Shown: positions 8,495 to 17,295 of the stretch, piece by piece
Numbering within the stretch: the first letter of the stretch is position 1
Layout: every line of letters begins with the position of its first letter
DNA from: JAMLHH01 sp035515235
Lineage (GTDB): Bacteria; Bacteroidota; Bacteroidia; Chitinophagales; JADIYW01
DNA length: 64,000 nt
Assembly: GCA_035515235.1 (NCBI GenBank)
Contig: DATJBS010000050.1
Location: 54,410-118,409, forward strand
Direction of reading: 5' to 3'
The notes under the pieces: model-generated
What the model saw: the letters and a program-made list of their open reading frames with translations, nothing else
Told to the model about the DNA's origin: nothing
The model's database searches: none
Position numbers and translations under genes: made by a program

Positions 8495-9286
8495 ATGAAT
8501 AAAGAAAGTATCTACAAAATAGTTTTTGAGAGTGATACTAAAGCGGGTAATCTATTTGATGTTATATTGCTATGGTTGATTTCGATAAGCGTTGTTGTAG
8601 CTATCTTAGACAGCGTAGAGTCCATTAGCATATATTTATCTCACTGGTTTTTAGCTATTGAAATTATATTGACGATTGCTTTCTCCATAGAATATATACT
8701 ACGGATATTTATTTCTAAAAAACCCATCCATTACATCTTCAGCTTTTGGGGAATAATAGATTTATTAGCCATTCTACCTACATATTTAGCTCTATTTGTA
8801 AGTGGATATCATTATTTTTTAGTGGTAAGAGTTTTTAGACTGCTTAGAATATTCAGAATATTGAAATTAGTTAGATTTAACAGAGAAGCTATTTTACTTT
8901 CTAAATCATTGAAGTCTAGCTCCTATAAAATCGGTGTTTTCTTTTCTGCAGTGATTACCATTGTTATTTTGTTAGGAACCGTCATGTACGTAGTGGAAGA
9001 TGCCGAAAATGGTTTTACAAGTATTCCTGAAAGTATTTATTGGGCAGTGATTACAATTACAACGGTAGGTTATGGCGACATCGTGCCTCATACTGTTTTA
9101 GGTAAATTTATTTCATCTATTGCGATGATTATTGGTTATGCTATCATTGCAGTGCCCACTGGAATCATCACCGCAGAAATGGCAAGGTCATCATTTAAAA
9201 TTGATGAAGAAGTTACTTGCATTGAATGCAATTCTAAAATCCATAAAAAAAGTAACTTTTGTCCTAAATGTGGATATCAGCAGTGA
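8495..9286 (+). CDS. Voltage-gated potassium channel with a C-terminal zinc ribbon
   Basis: The 263-residue protein has six membrane helices. S4 carries regularly spaced Arg (R112, R115, R118, R121, then K124 and R127), and the pore holds the K+ selectivity filter TVGYGD (190-195). The cytoplasmic tail is unusual and short, ending in a Cys4 zinc ribbon (C242/C245 and C256/C259). The channel core matches the Kv-like bacterial ion-transport family. The tail probably assembles or regulates the tetramer, which is an inference. Confidence 0.85.
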   Translation: MNKESIYKIVFESDTKAGNLFDVILLWLISISVVVAILDSVESISIYLSHWFLAIEIILTIAFSIEYILRIFISKKPIHYIFSFWGIIDLLAILPTYLALFVSGYHYFLVVRVFRLLRIFRILKLVRFNREAILLSKSLKSSSYKIGVFFSAVITIVILLGTVMYVVEDAENGFTSIPESIYWAVITITTVGYGDIVPHTVLGKFISSIAMIIGYAIIAVPTGIITAEMARSSFKIDEEVTCIECNSKIHKKSNFCPKCGYQQ

Positions 9287-9493
9287 TAATACTTTAGTGA
9301 ATGAAAAAACCTCAAATTCCAATTCTTTAAATTCATTAAAGCAAAACAAATTTAAGAAAAATTTACTTGTAATTAGTGAAAGAAAAAATGCTTCAGATTT
9401 CAAAACCATTGTAAAAAGATATTTTATCTAAGCTTCTCCCCAAATCCTTTTACTACCAAAGTATCAGGATTTTTTGTTTTAAATTTATGCTAT

Positions 9494-9823
9494 ATGAATC
9501 CATACATTTCTTTAGCCATCGCTATTATTTTAGAGACCATCGCTACTTCGGCTTTAAAATATTCCGACCAATTCAGTAAAATCACTCCTACTATTATCTG
9601 TATCATCGGATATTTAGGTTCTTTTTACTTTTTGAGTGTAACCTTAAAATCACTGCCTGTTGGAGTAGCATATGCGATATGGTCAGGAGCTGGAATCGTC
9701 ATCATCACCACCATCGGATATTTTGTATTTCACCAAAAATTAGATCTCCCAGCCATCTTAGGAATTGCTATGATTCTAGTTGGAGTTTTATTGATTCAGT
9801 TATTTTCCAAATCCAACGCGTAG
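9494..9823 (+). CDS. Small multidrug resistance (EmrE-like) transporter
   Basis: The product is 109 residues with four membrane helices, the usual SMR length. E14 in the first helix (AIAIILETIATSALK) is the conserved proton- and drug-binding acid. GVAYAIWSGAG is the family signature of helix 3. It would export cationic compounds or guanidinium-type substrates as a dual-topology dimer. It stands alone, with no paired SMR gene beside it. Confidence 0.85.
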   Translation: MNPYISLAIAIILETIATSALKYSDQFSKITPTIICIIGYLGSFYFLSVTLKSLPVGVAYAIWSGAGIVIITTIGYFVFHQKLDLPAILGIAMILVGVLLIQLFSKSNA

Positions 9824-9922
9824 ATTGGCATTTGACGAACTAAATTGGTATTTTAGAATGTTTAAATCATCTGATTTACATCATTACAAAAACATTGCAC
9901 ATTCATTTTTAAGCTATAAATT

Positions 9923-11323
9923 ATGTCAGAATTTCAATTAACAATGCCAAAAATGGGAGAAAGTGTCATCGAAGCCACTATTCTCACTTGGAACAAAAAA
10001 GTTGGTGAAACCATCCATGAAAATGAAATTTTACTGGAAGTAGCTACCGACAAAGTAGATTCAGAAGTCCCCTCACCCGTTACAGGCGTTTTAAAAGAAA
10101 TTCTATTCAATGAAAATGATGTGGTCGCAGTAGATCAGGTCATTGCTATTATTGAAACAGATGGTGATGTTTCTGTGAAAAATATTCCTCAGGAATCTGC
10201 TACTATTCAAAAAGAAACTAAACCTGAAGAAGAAGAAGAAGAAGAAGAAGAAGAAAAACCTATTCAAGAAATAGAAGAGCGAGAAGAAATCGAAGAAATT
10301 CCCACGGCAACAGAAAGCGTTCCATTTGTGCCTGTAGTAGAAAATAAAAAAGAACCTATTCAAGAACCAATAACCACTACTTCATCCAATCGATTTTACA
10401 GTCCTTTGGTTTTGAATATTGCAAAAGTTGAAGGGATTTCTTCCAATGAGTTAGATAATATTCAAGGTTCTGGGCAAGAAGGCAGAGTGACAAAAGAGGA
10501 TATTCTAAAGTATTTAGAAGATAGAAAATCTCCAAAAAGCTCATCCTCTCCACAGCAAGAAACTGCATCCACAACCAATCTACCCACGAAAGCAGCTACA
10601 AGTTCTTCCAAAAATCAAGACGAAATCATTGAAATGGATAGAATGCGCAAGTTGATTTCTAAAAACATGATGCATTCTCTTCAAACTTCTGCTCACGTTT
10701 CTTCCTTTATAGAAGTAGACATGACACCTATTGTCCAATGGCGCGAAAAACATAAAATTGCTTTCAAGAAAAGAGAAGGTTATAGTTTGAGCTATATGCC
10801 GATTTTCACAGAAGCGATTGCTAAAGCTATCAGAGATTTTCCAATGATTAATATTTCTGTAGATGGCGACAAAATCATTAAAAAGAAAAATATTAATATT
10901 GGTATCGCAGCAGCCTTACCAACTGGAAATTTAATTGTGCCTGTCATCAAAAATGCAGATCAAATGAATCTGTCGGGATTAGCAAGTACCATCCAAGAGC
11001 TGGCTACTAAAGCTAGAGCCAACAAATTGACAGCAACAGAAATCGAAGGCGGAACTTACACCATTTCTAATATTGGAACTTTTGGAAATATTCTCGGCAC
11101 TCCTATTATTCCACAGCCTCAAGTTGCCATCATGGCAGTCGGTGCTATCACTAAAAAACCAGTTGTGCTCGAAACCAAAGAAGGCGATGTGATTGCCATT
11201 AGACACATGATGTACTTGTCACACACTTATGATCACCGAGTGGTAGACGGAGCTCTAGGCGGAATGTTTGTAAAAAAAGTAGCAGATTATTTAGAAAATT
11301 TCGATATTCATCAAGAAATTTAA
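9923..11323 (+). CDS. 2-oxoacid dehydrogenase E2, dihydrolipoyl acyltransferase
   Basis: The 466-residue protein has an N-terminal lipoyl domain with lipoate attachment at K44 (ATDKVDSE), an acidic linker with ten consecutive Glu, a peripheral subunit-binding domain (about 159-197, SPLVLNIAKVEGIS...GRVTKEDILKYL), and the catalytic core with H438 and D442 in HTYDHRVVDG. The domain order fits a branched-chain 2-oxoacid or 2-oxoglutarate dehydrogenase complex. E1 and E3 are not adjacent, so the substrate is not fixed; the branched-chain form is the more likely for a stand-alone Bacteroidota gene. Confidence 0.85.
   Translation: MSEFQLTMPKMGESVIEATILTWNKKVGETIHENEILLEVATDKVDSEVPSPVTGVLKEILFNENDVVAVDQVIAIIETDGDVSVKNIPQESATIQKETKPEEEEEEEEEEKPIQEIEEREEIEEIPTATESVPFVPVVENKKEPIQEPITTTSSNRFYSPLVLNIAKVEGISSNELDNIQGSGQEGRVTKEDILKYLEDRKSPKSSSSPQQETASTTNLPTKAATSSSKNQDEIIEMDRMRKLISKNMMHSLQTSAHVSSFIEVDMTPIVQWREKHKIAFKKREGYSLSYMPIFTEAIAKAIRDFPMINISVDGDKIIKKKNINIGIAAALPTGNLIVPVIKNADQMNLSGLASTIQELATKARANKLTATEIEGGTYTISNIGTFGNILGTPIIPQPQVAIMAVGAITKKPVVLETKEGDVIAIRHMMYLSHTYDHRVVDGALGGMFVKKVADYLENFDIHQEI
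10226..10255 (+). repeat. (GAA)10 microsatellite inside the E2 linker
   Basis: Ten perfect GAA codons encode ten Glu in the linker after the lipoyl domain. Length changes in multiples of three would alter only the flexible linker, but slippage by other amounts would break the gene. Confidence 0.85.
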
Positions 11324-11363
11324 AAGTATATATATTAGGTAATTAAAAATAAGATATCAAATT

Positions 11364-12221
11364 ATGAAATGGCAAGGTAGAAGACAAAGTGGAAATGTAG
11401 AAGATAGACGTGGTATGGGCGGTGGCGCAAAAGCATTAGCAGGTGGCGGACTCATCGGTATTGTTATCCTTTTACTCAATATTTTTGGTGGAGAGACCGG
11501 GCAACAAATTGCTCCGATTCTCGAACAAATCACTCAAACCACAACAATAGACAATTCGACACAGCGAGAACTTACGGCTGAAGAAAAAGAACTTGGAGAG
11601 TTTGCTTCAACAGTTTTTGCAGATACAGAAGATGTTTGGAAAAAAATCTTTCAACAAAATGGTATACAATACAAAGAGCCGGGCATGGTATTATTTACTG
11701 GACAAGTAGCATCAGCTTGTGGAAACGCTACGTCTTCAGTGGGTCCCTTTTATTGCCCTGCAGACCAAAAAGTATATATGGACTTAGACTTTTTCCATGA
11801 ATTAAAAACCAAATTTGGAGCTGATGGTGGAGACTTTGCTATAGCATATGTCATCGCACATGAAGTCGGACATCACATTCAAACTTTAATGGGAACAAGT
11901 GCAAAAGTTCGTCAATTGCAACAAAGTATGTCAGAAAAAGAAGCCAATAAACTCACCGTCAGACAAGAACTTCAAGCAGACTTCTACGCCGGTGTTTGGG
12001 CACATTATATACAAGAATACATCGAAGCAGGTGATATTGACGAAGCCTTGAGTGCAGCTCATGCAGTAGGCGATGATGCTATTCAAAGAAGAGTGCAAGG
12101 TCATGTAGTACCAGATGCTTTCACACACGGCACTTCCGAACAACGTAAAAGATGGTTCACCAAAGGTTATAATACTGGCGATATTAGACAGGGAGATACA
12201 TTCGCTACTGAGAATTTGTAG
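11364..12221 (+). CDS. YpfJ-like neutral zinc metallopeptidase
   Basis: The product is 285 residues. A basic, Gly-rich N-terminus (MKWQGRRQSGNVEDRRG) precedes one membrane helix at about 27-42. The periplasmic domain has the zinc site HEVGHH (166-171) and a downstream ELQADFYAG segment that supplies the third ligand. These features and the length match the KPN_02809/YpfJ neutral zinc metallopeptidase family. The physiological substrate is unknown. Confidence 0.85.
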   Translation: MKWQGRRQSGNVEDRRGMGGGAKALAGGGLIGIVILLLNIFGGETGQQIAPILEQITQTTTIDNSTQRELTAEEKELGEFASTVFADTEDVWKKIFQQNGIQYKEPGMVLFTGQVASACGNATSSVGPFYCPADQKVYMDLDFFHELKTKFGADGGDFAIAYVIAHEVGHHIQTLMGTSAKVRQLQQSMSEKEANKLTVRQELQADFYAGVWAHYIQEYIEAGDIDEALSAAHAVGDDAIQRRVQGHVVPDAFTHGTSEQRKRWFTKGYNTGDIRQGDTFATENL

Positions 12222-12304
12222 GCAGTATATTTTTAATGTAAATCTCATTACAAAAGATTTAAAATCCACAAAGTGAATAAAATACTAACTTCTAAATAAA
12301 AGTA

Positions 12305-13267
12305 ATGGCAGATGCAAAAGGAATTATCAATGCAATAGATGAGTTTCTTGAAAGAAAGCATCAAAAAACAACTACACCTGTTGAGATTGGTGCTTATCTC
12401 GAGAAACAAGGAATGTTAAAAGATTCAACTTCTAGACCAGGAAGTCCCTTAAGAGATATTTTAAGAAAGGGCAAGATTCCTCATGCATATCAAGTAGGAA
12501 CTAAATGGCTTATCCCTCATTCAAAAAATGCTTCAAAGATTTTAATTCCAATAATTACTCCTAAGGCTGAAAAGAAAATAAAACCTATAGTTATCAAAGA
12601 AGAAAGTAATGGACATAAATTAATTCCAATTGCAGACTTAATTAAAAGACTCCTTGAGAAAAAGTATAATAATAAAGCGTCTTGTATTTACGAGCATAAG
12701 CCAGATTGGTTATTAACAAATCCTACAAAACAATTAATAAAAAAACATCCTGAACTAAGTGAACTATATTCTGAGTTGATTGATAACAAATTCAAACTAA
12801 TAGAAAAAATTGAGGAATTAACTGACAGACAGATCAATCAAAAACAGTCATTTGATATATGGATAGATGAACCTTTTAATTTTGCAGTAGAATTTGATGA
12901 AGATCAGCATTTTAACCAGTTTAGAAAAATTACACTCAATTATTATAAAAAAATAGAAATTAAATATCCTTTAATCGTTTATAAAGAATTGAATCAGGAA
13001 GCTAAAATTAAAGAAGGTAAATCAGGATTTACAAAATTAAAAAGTAAAGATCCTTTATTTCCCGAAATGCTGGAAGGTGATAATCAAGATAATAGAATTA
13101 GACAAAGAGCTTTTAGAGATTATTTAAAAGATTTATTGCCAATTGAAAATGGATTTAAACCGACACTAAGAATACCCTATTTTGTGACAAATAAGAAGAA
13201 GTCTGATTTTACTGAAACAGATTTAAAGAATGTTGAAAATTATATCATGGATAATAATTTGATATAA
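12305..13267 (+). CDS. Uncharacterised protein with a restriction-nuclease-like core
   Basis: The product is 320 residues. The first 75 look like a winged-helix or HARE-like DNA-binding module (TPVEIGAYLEKQG...SPLRDILRKG). The second half carries VEFDEDQHF, followed much later by RAFRDYLKD and LRIPYF. This order resembles Vsr-type and EDxHD-type endonuclease-fold proteins (E-x-D-x3-H... D-x2-K-D... R-I-x-Y). It sits directly before a type I restriction operon, which supports a defence role. Nuclease activity is an inference from the spacing of acidic and His residues. Confidence 0.45.
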   Translation: MADAKGIINAIDEFLERKHQKTTTPVEIGAYLEKQGMLKDSTSRPGSPLRDILRKGKIPHAYQVGTKWLIPHSKNASKILIPIITPKAEKKIKPIVIKEESNGHKLIPIADLIKRLLEKKYNNKASCIYEHKPDWLLTNPTKQLIKKHPELSELYSELIDNKFKLIEKIEELTDRQINQKQSFDIWIDEPFNFAVEFDEDQHFNQFRKITLNYYKKIEIKYPLIVYKELNQEAKIKEGKSGFTKLKSKDPLFPEMLEGDNQDNRIRQRAFRDYLKDLLPIENGFKPTLRIPYFVTNKKKSDFTETDLKNVENYIMDNNLI

Positions 13268-13664
13268 AATTTCACAATGTAAATAGACGAATTATTCAAT
13301 ATGAATTTTAGCCCTTAATAATATGGCTTTGAATAATCTTCTATTTAAAACATCGCAAACAACATCGTACAAATAATACTAACTCATATTCTAACTCTTC
13401 TCCTATTCTCTTTGATATATTAAAGAAAAATGATTAAGATTTCAATGCATTTATGTAGATTAATGGTCGAATTAAAAAACGATCTAAAATCAACATGGAA
13501 TTTTAATTAATTAGGAGAAAGCTCACTTTTTTACAGCTAAAATCTAAAAAAGCGACAATATAACAAATATATAATCTTCTTAAATGAAACAGCAATGAAG
13601 TCATTGCCTATCAATTAAATAGTAAACATAGATCTTAATAACACAAAATACAATGCAATAAAAA
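13268..13664. other. 397-bp AT-rich spacer before the first restriction operon
   Basis: It contains a bipartite inverted repeat: ATTATTCAA (13291-13299) pairs with TTGAATAAT (13329-13337), and inside it AGCC (13310-13313) pairs with GGCT (13325-13328). The arms lie about 25 nt after the preceding stop and could form a transcript-end hairpin, though there is no U-tract. The rest must hold the hsdM promoter but shows no clear TAnnTTTG box. Confidence 0.4.
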
Positions 13665-16079
13665 ATGGCAATAAAAAAATCAGAGTTATATAGCTCACTT
13701 TGGGCAAGTTGTGATGAATTAAGAGGCGGAATGGATGCCAGTCAATACAAAGATTATGTATTGGTCATGCTCTTTATCAAATACATCAGTGACAAATGGG
13801 CTGGTCAGCCTTACGCTCCTATTACTATTCCAAATGGAGCTAGTTTTAAAGATATGGTCGCTTTAAAAGGCACGACAGATATTGGAGATAAAATCAACAA
13901 AAAAATCATTGAGCCTATAGCTGAAGCAAATCAGCTAAATGATATGCCGGACTTCAATGATGTAACCAAATTAGGAAGCGGAAAAGAAATGGTCGATCGA
14001 CTAACTAACTTGATTGCCATCTTTGAAAACCCAAGTCTAGACTTTAGTAAGAATAAAGCAGAAGGTGATGATATCTTGGGAGATGCCTATGAATATTTGA
14101 TGCGTCATTTTGCTACCGAAAGTGGAAAAAGTAAAGGACAGTTTTATACTCCTGCCGAAGTCAGCCGTATCATGGCAAAAATCATTGGTATTGACAAAAT
14201 AGAAAGAACAGACGACACCATTACTGTATATGATCCTGCATGTGGCTCGGGATCTCTACTTCTAAAAATAAGCGATGCTACTCATGCAAAAGTGGATCTT
14301 TACGGTCAAGAAAAAGATGCTGCAACTTCTGGTTTGGCTCGTATGAATATGATATTGCATAATGAACCTACCGCAGAAATCAAACAAGGAAATACTTTAG
14401 CAAATCCATTGTTCAAAAATCAAGACAACGACAATCTTAAAACTTTTGACTTTGTAGTAGCTAATCCTCCATTTAGTGATAAACGCTGGAGTAATGGATT
14501 AAACTTACCTGAAGATTATCCGTTTAACCGCTTTCAAGATTATGGCATTCCACCAGAAAAAAATGGTGATTATGCGTTTTTATTACACATAGTACGTTCT
14601 TTAAAACGAAACGGAAAAGGTGCGATTATTTTACCGCACGGAGTATTATTTAGAGGAAATGCAGAAGCTGAAATCCGTAAAAACTTAATTCAAAAAGGGT
14701 ATATAAAAGGCATTATTGGTTTGCCTGCCAACTTATTTTATGGCACAGGTATTCCTGCGTGTATCATCCTGATTGATAAAGAAAATGCACAGAACCGAAA
14801 AGCTATTTTTATGATAGATGCAGGCAAAGGTTTTGTAAAAGATGGCAATAAAAATAGATTGCGGGAGCAGGACATCCATCAAATAGCTGATGTCTTTAAC
14901 CATCAAGAAATCGTCCCAGGATTTAGTAAAATGGTGCCTTTGAAGGATATTGAAGCCAATGAATTCAACCTCAATATTCCAAGATATATAGAAAGTCAAG
15001 AAACAGAAGACATTCAAGATATTGAAGCTCATTTATTAGGGGGTATTCCTAATGCAGATATAGATGCGCTACAACACTTTTGGAAGGTTTACCCTAATGT
15101 AAAAGATACATTATTTACGCCCAGTAAGAGAGCCAATTATTCAAACTTAAAAGTAGAAAATGAAGCGATTAATACGACCATTTTTGAACATCCTGAGTTT
15201 GTAGCTTTTAGTCAGCAAATGGATCAACTATTTGAAGAATGGAAAACAATTACGACCAATACTCTCAAAAATCTAACTCAAGGTATTCATCCAAAAGAAT
15301 TGATACATCACTTATCAGAAAGTCTTTTAAAACAGTATGACGAAAAACCTTTGATAGATAAGTACGATATGTACCAACATTTAATGTCTTATTGGCTGGA
15401 GCTCATGCAAGATGATATCTATCTCATCGCCCAAGATGGATGGAAAGCAGAAACGTATAGAATACTTGTAGAAAACAAAGCCAAAAAGAAAGTAGATAAG
15501 GGCTGGTCTTGCGACCTTGTGCCTAAAGAATTGGTAATAAACCGTTATTTAAATACAGAAAAGAAAGCCTTAGAATTATTACAACAAGAAAAAGAACAGT
15601 TGGCGGCTGAGCTTATCGAAATCGAGGAAAACCACAACGCCGAAGATGGCTATTTCGCTGATATGGATAAAGTCAATAAGGCCACTGTAAATGCTCGTAT
15701 CAAAGCCTTAAAAAATGAAACAGATACTGATGAGGAATTAAAAGTACTCCAGCACTACATCGCTCTTTTGGATCAACAAACGACCATCAATAAAACCATC
15801 AAAGATGCAGAAGAAGATCTAGAAGAAAAACTCTATAAGAAATATCCTACGCTATCCGAAGAAGAAATCAAAAAATTGGTCGTAGAGGACAAATGGATGC
15901 AAACCTTAGAAAATACCATAAAAGAAGAAATCAATCACATCAGCCAACAACTCACTAACCGTATTAAAGAACTAGCAGCACGATACGAAACTCCATTGCC
16001 AAAGCTCGATACTGAAGCACAAGAAGCAGAATCTAAAGTCATTGCTCATTTGCAAAAAATGGGATTTGTATGGAACTAA
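13665..16079 (+). CDS. hsdM: Type I restriction-modification methyltransferase subunit, long form
   Basis: HsdM has an N-terminal helical domain (LYSSLWASCDELRGG). The catalytic domain follows, with SAM motif I DPACGSGSLL starting at D190 and the N6-adenine motif NPPF at 267-270. At 804 residues it is well above the usual 500-540. The extra C-terminal 300 residues are charged and helical, with predicted coiled-coil stretches (residues about 640-780), like the long HsdM subgroup. The last 10 nt overlap hsdS, so M and S are coupled. It modifies adenine at the site chosen by HsdS and protects it from HsdR. Confidence 0.9.
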   Translation: MAIKKSELYSSLWASCDELRGGMDASQYKDYVLVMLFIKYISDKWAGQPYAPITIPNGASFKDMVALKGTTDIGDKINKKIIEPIAEANQLNDMPDFNDVTKLGSGKEMVDRLTNLIAIFENPSLDFSKNKAEGDDILGDAYEYLMRHFATESGKSKGQFYTPAEVSRIMAKIIGIDKIERTDDTITVYDPACGSGSLLLKISDATHAKVDLYGQEKDAATSGLARMNMILHNEPTAEIKQGNTLANPLFKNQDNDNLKTFDFVVANPPFSDKRWSNGLNLPEDYPFNRFQDYGIPPEKNGDYAFLLHIVRSLKRNGKGAIILPHGVLFRGNAEAEIRKNLIQKGYIKGIIGLPANLFYGTGIPACIILIDKENAQNRKAIFMIDAGKGFVKDGNKNRLREQDIHQIADVFNHQEIVPGFSKMVPLKDIEANEFNLNIPRYIESQETEDIQDIEAHLLGGIPNADIDALQHFWKVYPNVKDTLFTPSKRANYSNLKVENEAINTTIFEHPEFVAFSQQMDQLFEEWKTITTNTLKNLTQGIHPKELIHHLSESLLKQYDEKPLIDKYDMYQHLMSYWLELMQDDIYLIAQDGWKAETYRILVENKAKKKVDKGWSCDLVPKELVINRYLNTEKKALELLQQEKEQLAAELIEIEENHNAEDGYFADMDKVNKATVNARIKALKNETDTDEELKVLQHYIALLDQQTTINKTIKDAEEDLEEKLYKKYPTLSEEEIKKLVVEDKWMQTLENTIKEEINHISQQLTNRIKELAARYETPLPKLDTEAQEAESKVIAHLQKMGFVWN

Positions 16080-17284
16080 GTAAAACAAAATATAAACAAA
16101 CCGAAATTGGTTTAATTCCAGAGGATTGGGAAGTTTTGAAACTTAAGAAAACTTTAGTTGAAAATCCAAAATACGGTATTGGAGCGGCTGCTATTGATTT
16201 TAATTTCACTTTCCCTACTTATCTAAGAATTACAGATATTGAAGATGATGGTAAACTTCGAAAAAATAATTTAAAATCAGTTGACCATAAAGATTCAGAT
16301 AATTATTTTTTAAAAGAAGGCGATATAGTTTTTGCAAGAACAGGTGCAAGTGTAGGAAAATCTTATTTATATGACATAAAAGATGGATTTTTAGTTTATG
16401 CAGGATTTTTAATAAAAGTAAGTCCTGATATTGCTATTTTAAATTCTCAATTCCTAAAAGCATTTGTTACTACTAAAACATATTGGAATTGGGTTACAGT
16501 AATGTCAATGAGAAGCGGACAACCAGGTATAAATAGTAATGAGTTTGGCAATCTCAAAATCCCCCTTCCACCTCTCCCAGAACAAAAAGCCATCGCCGAA
16601 GTATTAAGCGATACCGATCAGTTATTACAAGTCTTAGAACAAAAACTCACTAAAAAAAGAGCCATCAAACAAGGTGCTATGCAAACTTTGTTGACACCGA
16701 AAGAGGATTGGGAAGTGAAGAAGTTGGGGGAGATAGGAGAAGGGATAATTGGACTTACTTATTCACCAAATGATGTTAGTAAATCAGGAACTTTAGTTTT
16801 AAGATCCTCTAATGTTCAAAATGGGCAGTTATCATTTAAGGATAATGTATTTGTTGAAATGAATTTACCAGAAAGAGTTCTTGTAAAAGAAAACGATATA
16901 TTAATCTGTGTAAGAAATGGTAGTAAAAGACTTATTGGGAAATGTGCTATAATTAATAAGCAAACTGAAGGCAGTGCTTTTGGTGCTTTTATGACAATAT
17001 ATAGAAGTATATTTTCTAAATATATTTTTTATGTTTTTCAAAGTCATCATATCCAAAGTCAAATTGATGAAGTTATGGGTGCTACAATTAATCAAATAAC
17101 AAATAAAGATTTAAATTCTTTTGAAATTCCATTTCCTTCAAGAGAAGAACAAACTCGCATTGCCACCATCCTTTCTGATATGGATGCAGAAATCGAGCAA
17201 TTGGAGCAGAAATTATCTAAATATAAAATGGTCAAACAAGGCTTGATGCAAAATTTATTAACGGGAAAGATTAGGTTGGTATAA
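16070..17284 (+). CDS. hsdS: Type I restriction-modification specificity subunit
   Basis: The 404-residue protein has two target-recognition domains. Each is followed by a conserved helix: LPPLPEQKAIAEVLSDTD with QKLTKKRAIKQG near residue 165-210, and REEQTRIATILSDMD with QKLSKYKMVKQGLMQNLL at the C-terminus. This internal repeat gives the bipartite DNA target. It begins inside hsdM and ends 11 nt before a DUF262 gene. The recognition sequence cannot be predicted from the text. Confidence 0.9.
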   Translation: MELSKTKYKQTEIGLIPEDWEVLKLKKTLVENPKYGIGAAAIDFNFTFPTYLRITDIEDDGKLRKNNLKSVDHKDSDNYFLKEGDIVFARTGASVGKSYLYDIKDGFLVYAGFLIKVSPDIAILNSQFLKAFVTTKTYWNWVTVMSMRSGQPGINSNEFGNLKIPLPPLPEQKAIAEVLSDTDQLLQVLEQKLTKKRAIKQGAMQTLLTPKEDWEVKKLGEIGEGIIGLTYSPNDVSKSGTLVLRSSNVQNGQLSFKDNVFVEMNLPERVLVKENDILICVRNGSKRLIGKCAIINKQTEGSAFGAFMTIYRSIFSKYIFYVFQSHHIQSQIDEVMGATINQITNKDLNSFEIPFPSREEQTRIATILSDMDAEIEQLEQKLSKYKMVKQGLMQNLLTGKIRLV

Positions 17285-17295
17285 AAGCATAAAAT

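Noticed and set aside
9132..9431. 99-residue ORF overlapping the end of the K+ channel gene
   Set aside because: It is out of frame with the channel, lies mostly inside it, and has composition typical of a shadow frame.
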